From NCBI GenBank assembly GCA_035437945.1, contig DAOMZG010000002.1, positions 8,614-72,613 of the forward strand: a stretch of 64,000 nt of DNA. The letters are read 5' to 3'. This DNA comes from UBA9464 sp003445095 (GTDB lineage: Bacteria > Verrucomicrobiota > Verrucomicrobiia > Limisphaerales > UBA9464). The notes below the pieces were generated by a model. That model was given only the letters and a program-made list of their open reading frames with translations, was not told the origin of the DNA and did no database searches. Position 1 is the first letter of the stretch. The number at the start of each line of letters is the position of its first letter. Below are positions 1-8,073 of this stretch, in pieces. A program made the translations under genes and the position numbers.

Positions 1-1
1 C

Positions 2-1204
2 ACGAAAGGCGAAGAGCACAGCTACGTCGCAGAATTGATTCGTCAACGCGGGCATCAACCTCTGCTGATTGATGTGGGCACCCTTGAACAGCCCCGCCTG
101 AAGCCGGATATCGCCCGGGAAGAAATCGCGAAAACCGCCGGAGTGGACCTCGAAGCCCTCGTCGCGCGACGAGACCGGGGTGAGTCGGTCGCCGCGATGA
201 CTCGGGGGGCCCCGTTGGTGCTCGCTCGACTGCAGAGCGAAGGCCGCCTCGACGGTGTGATTTCTCTGGGCGGCGGCGGCGGCACCGCCATTGGCACCGC
301 GGCAATGCGGGCCCTTCCCATTGGGTTGCCCAAGCTGATGGTCTCGACTCTCGCCAGCGGCAATATCGCTCCTTACGTCGGTGTTAAGGACATCGTCATG
401 ATGCCGAGTGTGGTCGATATCGCTGGTTTGAATCCGTTATCCCGCAAACTCCTGGCGCAAGCGGCCGGGGCAATTTGCGGAATGGTTGAGGCCAAGCCCC
501 CGTCCGAAACGGCCGCCCGCCCGGTTATCGTGGCCTCCCAATTCGGGAACACCACGCCGTGCGTCACTCGGGCGCGCCAGCAACTCGAAGCCGTGGGATA
601 CGAAGTAATGATCTTTGCCGCGACGGGTAATGGCGGCCGGACGATGGAGTCCCTCATCGAAAGTGGTCTCGTCGCGGGCGCACTTGACATCACTACCACC
701 GAATGGGCCGACGAACTTGTGGGAGGCGTCCTAAACGCCGGACCGACCCGTTGCGAAGCAGCGGCCCGGCGAGGCATCCCTGCCGTCGTCGCCCCGGGAT
801 GTCTCGACATGGTTAATTTCGGGGAACCCGCTTCCATACCCGCGAAGTTTTCCGGTCGCCGTTTTTACCAACACAATGCTCAGGTCACTCTCATGCGGAC
901 GAACCCGGAAGAATGCGCCGAGCTCGGGCGGATTCTGGCTTCCAAGTGCAACCTTTCCATCGGACCAGTGACTTTGTTGATCCCGTTGAAAGGGATCAGC
1001 GTAATCAGTGCCCCCGGGCAACCGTTCCATTGGCCAGAGGCGGACCACGCGTTATTTGGCGAATGGAAGAAACATCTCCGGGCCGACATTCCGGTGGTCG
1101 AATACGACGGCAATATCAACGATCCTGACTTCGCCGACCTCTGTGTCCGTGAATTATTGAAAAACCTGGCCGGCTCACCGATCGCGGACGGACGGACGAG
1201 CTGA
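2..1204 (+). CDS. UPF0261 / Tm-1-like ATP-binding domain protein (5' end outside window)
   Basis: The reading frame is open from base 2, and the residues before the first internal start (TKGEEHSYVAELIRQRGH) match the usual N-terminus of this family, so the true start lies left of the window. The glycine-rich stretch ISLGGGGGTAIGTAAM, followed by LPKLMVSTLASG and YVGVKDIVMMPSVVDIAG, is typical of UPF0261/Tm-1-like proteins. That family is named after the tomato Tm-1 resistance protein, whose N-terminal domain binds ATP. The biochemical role in bacteria is not established. The stop at 1202-1204 precedes a tRNA gene on the same strand. Confident on family, not on function. Confidence 0.88.
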   Translation, partial: TKGEEHSYVAELIRQRGHQPLLIDVGTLEQPRLKPDIAREEIAKTAGVDLEALVARRDRGESVAAMTRGAPLVLARLQSEGRLDGVISLGGGGGTAIGTAAMRALPIGLPKLMVSTLASGNIAPYVGVKDIVMMPSVVDIAGLNPLSRKLLAQAAGAICGMVEAKPPSETAARPVIVASQFGNTTPCVTRARQQLEAVGYEVMIFAATGNGGRTMESLIESGLVAGALDITTTEWADELVGGVLNAGPTRCEAAARRGIPAVVAPGCLDMVNFGEPASIPAKFSGRRFYQHNAQVTLMRTNPEECAELGRILASKCNLSIGPVTLLIPLKGISVISAPGQPFHWPEADHALFGEWKKHLRADIPVVEYDGNINDPDFADLCVRELLKNLAGSPIADGRTS

Positions 1205-1344
1205 CTAAGCGTCCCGGGTGAGGTCAATGAGGTTCAGCGGGGCCGAGGTAGTGAGCCGTGCGATAGGAGGATGTCCCGCGTTTCCTCGGGCCGAGAAAAC
1301 CCCTTGCCCGAGTGGATTCGGTCGCTTAACTAACGCCGCCGGTG

Positions 1345-1419
1345 GCCAGCGTAGCTCAGCGGTAGAGCAGGGGACTCATAAGCCCTTGGTCGGAGGTTCG
1401 ATTCCTCCCGCTGGCACCA
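1345..1419 (+). tRNA. tRNA with CAT anticodon (elongator Met or Ile2)
   Basis: A complete cloverleaf can be folded by hand. The acceptor stem GCCAGCG/CGCTGGC is perfect, the D stem is GCTC/GAGC, the anticodon loop CTCATAA has CAT at 1377-1379, the T arm is GGAGG-TTCGATT-CCTCC, and CCA is encoded at 1417-1419. G1-C72 pairs and the anticodon stem lacks the three G-C pairs next to the loop, so this is not initiator fMet. Elongator Met and lysidine-modified Ile2 cannot be separated here. In the anticodon stem GGGGA/GCCCT the pair closing the loop is A-G and the outer pair is G-U. Confidence 0.95.
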
Positions 1420-1473
1420 CTTTCGAGATCGATCACCAGCGAAATAGTGCGCTTGGTTAGTGACTGGGGCGAG

Positions 1474-1779
1474 TTAGCCGTTGAGTTCGTTTAGCTTGGT
1501 AGCGACTTCCTCGAGGGAAAGGCCTTCGATCAGGACGACTTTCTGTCGCGAGGTCGCGCCGCGGATCAATCGGACGAAACGCCGGTGAATCCCCAAGCTT
1601 TCCGCAATGAACTCGAGCACTGCCTCATTGGCAGCGAAGTCCACCGGGGGCGCCGCTACTTGAAGTTTAAGGGCTGAACCAAGAATTCCAGCGAATCCCG
1701 TCCGCCGCGCCCGCGGTTGTACTTTCAACGTCAGCAGCACTGCGTCGGCGGCCTGAGCCAAGTAAGGAGGGTGATTCAT
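1474..1779 (-). CDS. DUF167 (YggU/UPF0235) family protein
   Basis: A 101-residue protein with the DUF167 pattern: LKVQPRARRTGFAG near the start, then LKLQVAAPPVDFAANEA and the C-terminal region SRQKVVLIEGL. This small fold is widespread and of unknown function. It is often encoded next to yggT, and here it lies directly downstream of a YggT gene on the same strand, which supports the call. The ATG at 1779 is preferred because GGAG lies upstream; a TTG at 1803 would add eight residues and nearly abut the yggT stop. Confidence 0.85.
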   Translation of the reverse strand: MNHPPYLAQAADAVLLTLKVQPRARRTGFAGILGSALKLQVAAPPVDFAANEAVLEFIAESLGIHRRFVRLIRGATSRQKVVLIEGLSLEEVATKLNELNG

Positions 1780-1804
1780 TTTGAGATCCAACGCTCCGGT
1801 CAAT

Positions 1805-2644
1805 TCACGATCGTAATCTCAAATATAGCTCGACCAATCCACGTTCCGCGCCCCAGCCGGCCGCCAGAATGAGGACGGCCGCAATCAAGGGCGCAAAGTC
1901 TAGCTTTCCCAGTTGCAAGGGCAGCCAGCGCAAGGGCCGCAGGAGCACGCCACCGACTTGATGAACAAAATCCCAAAATGGATGAGTTCCCAAGTAGACG
2001 TACGTGTTAACGAGCCGCAGAACGAGCAATCCGGCGAAAAGCCAGCGGGCAGAGACCCAGATGCCTGCCGCGATCAAAAGGGATTGGCGGATGAGCAATT
2101 CAGGGGTTGGCGCGGCCGGCAAAACTCCGAGCCAGGCCAACGGCCAGCGCCCCAGATACCACCAGCAGCCGCCAACGAGTGGTGGTAAAAACAGCGCCAC
2201 AACCACGGGCCAACGGGCGAGCGGTCCCAGCGTTTCTTGGAAGAATCGATTCCAGGGTCCAGGCTCTCGACACCCCCGGACAAGCGTCGACAGCAGCAAG
2301 ACCCAGAATAAGAAAATCAGCGTCGTCCAAGAAAAGCTCACCAGGGAAAACGTCAGGAGCCGGCTAAAGTAATCGGGCCGAAACGGAACACTGGCGGGGG
2401 TCGGAGACCATTCGGGAATCGTACCCGTGATTTCCGCCAGCGGCGCATAGAGCAGTGGTCGCAAGACGAGCAGCGCCACGAGAATGGCGAGCGGTTTCCA
2501 ACGCGCCGTGGCGCGTTGATCCGCGGGTTTCAGGTTGCCCAGGAGCGTCCCCGCACGTTGAACCGGTGGCCGCGCTCCGACGCCCAGTACGGACAACCCT
2601 AAAACCAGTGCCGCCAAGTCGAACAAAAAATTTATGACGGGCAT
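1805..2644 (-). CDS. YggT family integral membrane protein
   Basis: A 279-residue, strongly hydrophobic protein with about six membrane segments arranged as two YggT-type halves. The first half starts with a segment at residues 5-25 and an internal stretch LAILVALLVLRPLLYAP. The second repeats the LVLRLVNTYVYLGTHPFWDFVHQVGGVLLRPLR type motif seen in YggT proteins. YggT proteins are implicated in membrane or chloroplast-type assembly roles, but no reaction is known. The ATG at 2644 is chosen over a TTG at 2656. It is followed closely by the DUF167 gene, a common pairing. Confidence 0.8.
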   Translation of the reverse strand: MPVINFLFDLAALVLGLSVLGVGARPPVQRAGTLLGNLKPADQRATARWKPLAILVALLVLRPLLYAPLAEITGTIPEWSPTPASVPFRPDYFSRLLTFSLVSFSWTTLIFLFWVLLLSTLVRGCREPGPWNRFFQETLGPLARWPVVVALFLPPLVGGCWWYLGRWPLAWLGVLPAAPTPELLIRQSLLIAAGIWVSARWLFAGLLVLRLVNTYVYLGTHPFWDFVHQVGGVLLRPLRWLPLQLGKLDFAPLIAAVLILAAGWGAERGLVELYLRLRS

Positions 2645-2698
2645 GGCGCGAGACAACTGGGAAGCCGGCGCTATGCCATAACAAATGAATTCAACCCG

Positions 2699-3598
2699 TC
2701 ACATCATTTTCAACAACGCGTCCGCCATGTCACTCGGAGTAGCGGCGATGCCAATGCCAGCGGCCTTGAAGGCGGCGATTTTGGCCGCGGCCGTGCCTTT
2801 GCCGCCGCTGACAATCGCTCCGGCATGTCCCATGCGGCGTCCGGGTGGCGCAGTCGCGCCTGCAATAAATCCCGCGACTGGTTTGGTTCCGTGTTTGGCG
2901 ATCCATTCCGCTGCCTCTTCTTCCGCAGAACCGCCAATTTCACCAATCATGATAATCCCTTTGGTCTCCGGGTCGGCCATGAACAATTGAATCACATCGA
3001 GGTGAGAGGTCCCGTTCACCGGATCGCCGCCAATCCCTACACACGTGCTCTGGCCCACTCCGCGGACGGTGAGCTGATAAACTGCTTCGTAGGTCAAGGT
3101 GCCTGAACGACTCACCACTCCGACGGGGCCACGTTTGTGAATGTATCCGGGAGCGATTCCGATGCGGCATCCTCCGTGACTATCCTGGCCTTCCCCGGGA
3201 GTGACCACCCCGGGACAATTGGGGCCGATGAGTCGAGTTCGGGCGCCTTGCATTGCGCGTTTGGCGCGGACCATGTCGTTGACCGGAATGCCTTCGGTGA
3301 TGGCCACTACTAAGTCGAGGCCCGCGTCCACGCCTTCGAGAATTGCGTCCGCCGCGAATGGGGGCGGCACGAAGACGGCACTGGCCGTGGCGCCCGTTTG
3401 CTTCACCGCATCGGCGACGGTGTCAAAGATCGGAACTTTGGCGCCTTTGTGCTCGAAAACCTGGCCTCCTTTGCCGGGGGTAACTCCGGCAACGACTTGG
3501 GTTCCGTATTCGAGCGAAAGTTGGGCGTGCCTCGCACCGAACGCGCCGGTGATTCCTTGGATGAGGACTTTGGTTTGGGGTGTGACGAGGATGGACAT
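2699..3598 (-). CDS. sucD: Succinate-CoA ligase, alpha subunit
   Basis: Interconverts succinyl-CoA and succinate with ADP/GDP phosphorylation in the TCA cycle, as a complex with SucC. The 299-residue length is typical. The N-terminal CoA-binding Rossmann region shows VLIQGITGAFGARHA and GVTPGKGGQ, the middle carries GPNCPGVVTPGEG and VGVVSRSGTLTYEA, and GHAGAIVSGGKGTA near residues 250-265 holds the phosphorylated active-site histidine. It lies on the same strand as sucC but is separated from it by a VOC-family gene and about 150 bases containing a short repeat. Confidence 0.97.
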   Translation of the reverse strand: MSILVTPQTKVLIQGITGAFGARHAQLSLEYGTQVVAGVTPGKGGQVFEHKGAKVPIFDTVADAVKQTGATASAVFVPPPFAADAILEGVDAGLDLVVAITEGIPVNDMVRAKRAMQGARTRLIGPNCPGVVTPGEGQDSHGGCRIGIAPGYIHKRGPVGVVSRSGTLTYEAVYQLTVRGVGQSTCVGIGGDPVNGTSHLDVIQLFMADPETKGIIMIGEIGGSAEEEAAEWIAKHGTKPVAGFIAGATAPPGRRMGHAGAIVSGGKGTAAAKIAAFKAAGIGIAATPSDMADALLKMM

Positions 3599-3641
3599 TT
3601 CAGCAGAAAATAAGTGGGGAGTGCTTAGCCGTAATGATTTG

Positions 3642-3667
3642 GTTCAACCACGAATGAACACTAATGA
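3642..3667. repeat. Intergenic short repeat, AACCACGAATG type
   Basis: GTTCAACCACGAATGAACAC lies between sucD and the VOC gene. The same core AACCACGAATG recurs at 46365 and, inverted, around 46489-46500. It looks like a dispersed intergenic element; no coding capacity is seen. Confidence 0.5.
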
Positions 3668-3746
3668 ATCGCGATCAAAAACAAGCCTTGTGGGTGGGTT
3701 CGGATCCATTCGTAGTTCTCCCGGTTTCTCACCGCCGGAATACCGC

Positions 3747-4124
3747 TCAGTGGTGGTTGGCGTTTCGCTTGTGAATGCACACGGTGCTGCCATCGGGATC
3801 GAGAATGAAGGCCATTTGGCAAACCGGCGTGGGAAAAGGTTCCATCTTGAAGCGAACTTGATTTGCCTTGAGGTGGGCGATCGCCTCGTCGAAATCCTCG
3901 ACTTCGAGGGCCACACAGCAGCCATCGGGACTCGGATTCCAACCAGGGGCCGAGCCGAGGGAGAGCGTGGTCGCACCGACGTCATACTCGACCCACTGCA
4001 TGCCACCCGGCTCCCCGACAACCATGGTCGGCTTCAGCCCCAAGATGCCCTCATAAAAGGCCCGGGTGCGGGCCATGTCGGTTACCGGGTAACAACTGAA
4101 CGCGATTTCAGTAGCGCGGATCAT
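3747..4124 (-). CDS. VOC-superfamily (glyoxalase/bleomycin resistance-like) protein
   Basis: A 125-residue single-module VOC protein. IAFSCYPVTDMARTRAFYEG at residues 7-26 and the C-terminal FILDPDGSTVCIHKR are the usual edges of the beta-alpha-beta-beta-beta fold. VALEVEDFDEAIAHLKANQV in the middle opens the second half. Members are metal-dependent lyases, dioxygenases or binding proteins; the substrate cannot be told. It sits between sucC and sucD, so it may be co-transcribed with them, which hints at but does not prove a link to CoA-ester metabolism (methylmalonyl-CoA epimerase is a VOC member). Confidence 0.85.
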   Translation of the reverse strand: MIRATEIAFSCYPVTDMARTRAFYEGILGLKPTMVVGEPGGMQWVEYDVGATTLSLGSAPGWNPSPDGCCVALEVEDFDEAIAHLKANQVRFKMEPFPTPVCQMAFILDPDGSTVCIHKRNANHH

Positions 4125-4211
4125 CGGAGTCTAAAATTTGAAATGAGGAGAGTTAGTGGCTTTCGACGGTCTGGGTCTGAAGATTTGGCGCCACAGGGAT
4201 ACAACGGCGAC

Positions 4212-5420
4212 TCAACCGGCAGCAACCGCCTTGACCACCTTTTGTGCGGCGTCGGCCATGGAGTCGCCGGTGATCAACGGTAGGCCGGACTGAGCTAGCG
4301 TTTGCTTGCCGGCAGCGACGTTGTTGCCTTCGAGCCGCACGACCAATGGGAGATTGAGCCCGGTCTCCTTGACCGCTTCCACGATGCCGGTCGCGATAAT
4401 GTTGCAATCCATGATGCCGCCGAAAATGTTGACCAGGATTCCCTTTACCGCGGCATCGCTGAGGATAATTCGGAAAGCCGCGGTTACTTGATCCTTGGAA
4501 GCGCCGCCTCCGACGTCGAGGAAGTTAGCGGGGCTGCCGCCAAAATGCTGGATGATGTCCATCGTCGACATCGCTAATCCGGCGCCGTTGACCAGACAGG
4601 CAATGTCACCGTCGAGCTTGATGTAGTTGAGGCTGAACTTGCTCGCTTCGACTTCGAGCGGGGATTCCTCGGCGAGGTCGCGCATCTCTTGGATGTCCTT
4701 GTGCCGATACAGCGCGTTGTCATCCAGGCCGATCTTGGCATCCACGCAGACGATGGCTTCCTTGCCTTCCGGTGTTTCGACGATTGCCAGCGGATTGATT
4801 TCAACCATCGACGCATCGCATTCCCACCAGGTTTTATACACGCCGGCAATCAGCTTGCAGGCCTGATTGAACACGTCGCCCTTGAGACCCAGCGCACTCG
4901 CGATCTTCCGGGCTTGGTACGGCATTAATCCTACCGCGGGATCGACGTGTTCTTTCAGAATCTTGTCCGGCGAATGGGCGGCGACTTCCTCAATGTCCAT
5001 CCCTCCTTCCGTGCTGGCCATGATCAGCGGACGCGAATTAGCCCGGTCGAGCAGCACGGCCAGATAGAACTCTCGGAGAATCTTCTCCGCGGCGGCGACT
5101 AGAATCGTGCTAACGACTCGGCCCTCAGGTCCCGTCTGCTTCGTGACAAGAGTCTTGCCGAGCATATTCTCGGCGACACTGACGGCCTCTTCGACGGACT
5201 TCACCAACTTGACGCCCCCTTGGAACCCGTGCTTGAACGTGCCTTTACCGCGGCCGCCCGCGTGAATCTGGGATTTGATCACCAGCAGTTTTTGGCCGGC
5301 GGCAAAAAGCCTCTCAGCGACGGCTTTAGCTTCAGCCACACTGTGACATGAGTCGCCCGGAGGCACGGCGACCCCGTATTGCTTCAGCAACTGTTTGGCC
5401 TGGTATTCGTGGATGTTCAT
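4212..5420 (-). CDS. sucC: Succinate-CoA ligase (ADP-forming), beta subunit
   Basis: Partner of SucD in the TCA cycle; carries the ATP-grasp nucleotide site and the succinate site. The 402-residue length is slightly above the usual 385-400. The start MNIHEYQAKQLLKQYGVAVP is diagnostic, followed by IKSQIHAGGRGKGTFKHGF, MVEINPLAIVE, and NGAGLAMSTMDIIQHFGG with NFLDVGGGAS near residues 275-305. The ATG at 5420 is only five bases past the vapC stop, so it may be transcribed with the upstream vapBC module. Confidence 0.97.
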   Translation of the reverse strand: MNIHEYQAKQLLKQYGVAVPPGDSCHSVAEAKAVAERLFAAGQKLLVIKSQIHAGGRGKGTFKHGFQGGVKLVKSVEEAVSVAENMLGKTLVTKQTGPEGRVVSTILVAAAEKILREFYLAVLLDRANSRPLIMASTEGGMDIEEVAAHSPDKILKEHVDPAVGLMPYQARKIASALGLKGDVFNQACKLIAGVYKTWWECDASMVEINPLAIVETPEGKEAIVCVDAKIGLDDNALYRHKDIQEMRDLAEESPLEVEASKFSLNYIKLDGDIACLVNGAGLAMSTMDIIQHFGGSPANFLDVGGGASKDQVTAAFRIILSDAAVKGILVNIFGGIMDCNIIATGIVEAVKETGLNLPLVVRLEGNNVAAGKQTLAQSGLPLITGDSMADAAQKVVKAVAAG

Positions 5421-5425
5421 GAAAT

Positions 5426-5830
5426 TTAGCGCAACTCGTCGAGGGACGACATCACCGGAAGGTCGGGGATGTCAAAAAAATGCGAGTCCAAGGTTAATAC
5501 TGCGGCACCAATTCGCCGGGCGCAGACGGCGATAATTAGGTCGGTTGAGGGCAGCGTCCACCCTTGACGGTCGAGCGTCCAGGCAAGGTGAGCCGCCTCG
5601 TCCCACAGTCGGTTGTCCGTGGACGCGCAACACATCACGTTGAAGAATCCCTCCATCGCGTCCCTTGCCTTGGCCCGAACGATTCCACGCAGGACCTCCA
5701 ACCGAACCATCCCACAGGTCGCCAGATCCATCGTGCGGGCGCGTTGGCGGAGTTCGAGGGCGGGATCAAGTCCCCTCCGGAGAAGATCAATCAACACACT
5801 GCTGTCCACCATGACGGTGCGGACGCTCAT
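5426..5830 (-). CDS. vapC: PIN-domain ribonuclease toxin, VapC family
   Basis: A 134-residue PIN-domain protein. The acidic site is visible: D9 in MVDSSVLIDLL, E in VRLEVLRG, D in PSTDLIIAVCA and D in LTLDSHFF. VapC toxins are Mg-dependent RNases, often cutting tRNA, held inactive by VapB. Its ATG overlaps the vapB stop by four bases (ATGA), the classic coupling of an antitoxin-first operon. Its stop is five bases before sucC, which is unusual for a TA module. Confidence 0.92.
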   Translation of the reverse strand: MSVRTVMVDSSVLIDLLRRGLDPALELRQRARTMDLATCGMVRLEVLRGIVRAKARDAMEGFFNVMCCASTDNRLWDEAAHLAWTLDRQGWTLPSTDLIIAVCARRIGAAVLTLDSHFFDIPDLPVMSSLDELR

Positions 5831-6087
5831 TTCCGGCGCCGGCGGTCGCTGGCCGCATAACCGGCGCCTCCGGTGCGGCGCGCGGCCAGGACGTCGTAAT
5901 TTGGATCCACGGCTCCACGAAGTTCAGCGGCGCTCAAACCCAGACCGGTGGTTCCGTAGGCGGCGAGTGCATGGCGCCGTTCGAGTTCGCGCAAAGCAAA
6001 ATCGACCGCCGCCGTCTTGCTCTCACACCCGTACATTGCAACGACCTTGTCGAGCAGCCCTTCGTCGATGTGCAATGTCATTTTCAT
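5827..6087 (-). CDS. vapB: VapB-type antitoxin
   Basis: An 86-residue protein with an N-terminal ribbon-helix-helix-like segment (MKMTLHIDEGLLDKVVAMYG, then TAAVDFALRELERR), resembling the DUF2191/VapB antitoxin family. The basic, low-complexity C-terminus (residues 55-86) would wrap the toxin. It overlaps vapC by four bases. A perfect 9-3-9 palindrome overlaps its start codon and is a likely autoregulatory operator. The second ATG, two codons in, is an alternative start. Confidence 0.9.
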   Translation of the reverse strand: MKMTLHIDEGLLDKVVAMYGCESKTAAVDFALRELERRHALAAYGTTGLGLSAAELRGAVDPNYDVLAARRTGGAGYAASDRRRRK

Positions 6088-6106
6088 GCCATACCAAGTA
6101 TGGCAT
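6086..6106. promoter_or_regulatory. Palindromic operator candidate at the vapB start
   Basis: ATGCCATAC-CAA-GTATGGCAT is a perfect inverted repeat with nine-base arms. It begins at the vapB start codon (minus strand) and extends upstream. Ribbon-helix-helix antitoxins bind such palindromes to repress their own operon, so this is the natural VapB or VapBC binding site. No clear -10/-35 pair was assigned. Confidence 0.65.
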
Positions 6107-6171
6107 CGCTGGCGTCATGGCAATTAGATTCTGGGACACACCCATTGATACTAGGCCTCCCCAGTGACGAT

Positions 6172-6906
6172 TCACTCGATGGTGAACTGGGCATTGACCA
6201 CGGAGGTAATGGTCTTGTCGGGGGCAGTGGTGTCGTTCATCCCGTCCCAACTGACCTCGCTGGAATGCAGGGGCGTAATCTGGAAGACCCCCATTCGGGC
6301 GGAGCGGAGTTCCTTCACCCGGCGGCCTCCTTCGCGGGCGATCTGATCGGCGCGCTGTCGAGCGTCACGGGTCGCTTCTGCCAGCATTTCGATCTTAGCA
6401 TCCGCCGCGCCGGTGTAGACGAATTGGGGAGTCGTGGGGACGAACGCCACGCCGTCCTCGACCAGTGCCATGCTTGCTTGATCCAGGCCCAAAGTTCGAG
6501 CCACCTCGGGTGAGCGTATCTCGATGGTCTGCGATAGGCGGTATCCGGTCGTCGGTGAGTCAGATTCGCCAGCCCCACCCCGGTGCTTCAGCGGGGTGAT
6601 GGCGATGGACGAAACGATGGCGTTGGTGACCCCCTGTGTCGCGAGGAATGCCCCGACCTTAACGCGATTTACCTTGAGCGTGTTCTGCGCCTCAAGCAGG
6701 GACGCGGCTTCCGTGGAGAAACCGGCCCGCCAGATTATGAGGTCGGAGTGAACCGTTCGCCGTGATGAGCCCGTGACGCTGATCGTTTGGGGCTCTGCGA
6801 CCTTAAGCCAAGCCCGCGTGACGACCATGGACGCGAGCACCAAACCGCCTGCGAGGAAGATTCCAGCCAGCAGGCCGAACAATTGCGGCCGCGATGGATT
6901 AGTCAT
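6172..6906 (-). CDS. SIMPL (DUF541) domain protein, membrane-anchored
   Basis: A 244-residue protein with one N-terminal membrane segment (residues 9-33, LFGLLAGIFLAGGLVLASMV) followed by the SIMPL domain. That domain starts with ISVTGSSRRTVHSDLIIW and contains RLSQTIEIRSPEVARTLG and ADAKIEMLAEATRDARQRAD. The domain is periplasmic in known bacterial members and was named for a mouse signalling protein; the bacterial role is mostly linked to stress or envelope quality. It begins six bases after the citrate synthase stop, so the two are probably co-transcribed. Confidence 0.88.
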   Translation of the reverse strand: MTNPSRPQLFGLLAGIFLAGGLVLASMVVTRAWLKVAEPQTISVTGSSRRTVHSDLIIWRAGFSTEAASLLEAQNTLKVNRVKVGAFLATQGVTNAIVSSIAITPLKHRGGAGESDSPTTGYRLSQTIEIRSPEVARTLGLDQASMALVEDGVAFVPTTPQFVYTGAADAKIEMLAEATRDARQRADQIAREGGRRVKELRSARMGVFQITPLHSSEVSWDGMNDTTAPDKTITSVVNAQFTIE

Positions 6907-6912
6907 GCCCTC

Positions 6913-8073
6913 CTACCGCTGTTCCAGCGGAACGACCGCTAGTCCTACCGGTCCGGTGTACACGGACTGCGGGCGGATCAGTCGGTTGTCCGCGAGCTGC
7001 TCCAAGACATGCGCCGTCCAGCCACTGGTGCGCGCGATCGCGAAGATAGGAGTGAACAAGTCGGTCGGAATGCCCAAGCTGTAATAGACCGTCGCGCTGT
7101 AGAAATCCACGTTGGCGTGGAGGTTCTTCTTCGTGAGCATCAACTCAGCGATGCGCTCGGACATCTGAATCCATTTCGGTTCGCCGAGTTTCGCGGACAA
7201 CACTTGCGCCATCCGCTTCAAATGCGGAGCCCGGGGATCCAGCACTTTGTACACGCGGTGCCCAATGCCCATAATCTTGCGCTTTTGGGCCAGGCTTTCG
7301 TCGACGTAGGCATCCACCTTCTCCAGCGAGCCGATTTCCTGGAGCATTTTGATAACGCCTTCGTTGGCGCCTCCGTGCAATGGACCTTTGAGCGTCCCAA
7401 TCGCCGTCGTGATCGCCGAATACATATCGCTTAACGTGGCAATGGTTACTCGCGCACTGAAGGTTGAAGCATTCATCCCATGGTCAGCGTGCAGCACGTA
7501 ACACAGATCCATCGTGCTGGTTTTTTCTACCGACGGCTTCTCACCATCGACCATGTAGAGGAAATTGCCGGCCTCGCCGAGGGTTGGATCAGGATGGACC
7601 AGCGGCTTGCCCTGACGGGCGCGGTGAAAGTACGCGGTGACAACTGGAATCTGGGCAATGAGCCGGAGCCCCTTCCGGCGTTGGGCATCCATCGTGTCGT
7701 CGTCGGCCACCGTATCGTAGCAACCCAAGGCGCTGACCCCGGTGCGGATCGCGTGCATCGGAGGGCAGCTTTTCGGCAACTTCGTCAGCATCTCGATTAC
7801 GCCTTGCGGCAGCTCCCGATACCCGGCGAGCGTCGCTTTGAGTTCGGCGAGCTCCTTCTGATTGGGCAGATGATTGTGGTAAAGCAGGTGCACGACCTCC
7901 TCGTAGCTGACCTTACCGGCGAGCTCATTGATGTCGTACCCACAGTAGATCAACTGGCCAATGTCACCGCGGACATCACTGAGACGGCTGTGGGCCGCCA
8001 CGATTCCTTCTAGGCCTTTGGCAACGGCAGAAGGAGGCGCGACAAGATCGGGTTTAGGGGCAAGGGTGCTCAT
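6913..8073 (-). CDS. gltA: Citrate synthase
   Basis: Condenses acetyl-CoA and oxaloacetate at the entry of the TCA cycle. The 386-residue length matches the short, Gram-positive/archaeal-like class. The catalytic triad is visible: His in GPLHGGANEGV, His in MGIGHRVYKVLDPRAPHL, and Asp in NVDFYSATVYYSLG. The arginine-containing substrate region near the C-terminus (IFAIARTSGWTAHVLEQ) is intact. It may be 2-methylcitrate synthase instead, which cannot be excluded by eye, but the linkage to sucCD on the same strand favours citrate synthase. Confidence 0.93.
   Translation of the reverse strand: MSTLAPKPDLVAPPSAVAKGLEGIVAAHSRLSDVRGDIGQLIYCGYDINELAGKVSYEEVVHLLYHNHLPNQKELAELKATLAGYRELPQGVIEMLTKLPKSCPPMHAIRTGVSALGCYDTVADDDTMDAQRRKGLRLIAQIPVVTAYFHRARQGKPLVHPDPTLGEAGNFLYMVDGEKPSVEKTSTMDLCYVLHADHGMNASTFSARVTIATLSDMYSAITTAIGTLKGPLHGGANEGVIKMLQEIGSLEKVDAYVDESLAQKRKIMGIGHRVYKVLDPRAPHLKRMAQVLSAKLGEPKWIQMSERIAELMLTKKNLHANVDFYSATVYYSLGIPTDLFTPIFAIARTSGWTAHVLEQLADNRLIRPQSVYTGPVGLAVVPLEQR

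Noticed and set aside
1218..1460. 80-residue plus-strand frame across the tRNA
   Set aside because: It runs through a complete tRNA and has no protein-like pattern.
3201..4283. 360-residue plus-strand frame opposite sucD and the VOC gene
   Set aside because: Antisense shadow of well-recognised genes; composition is not protein-like.
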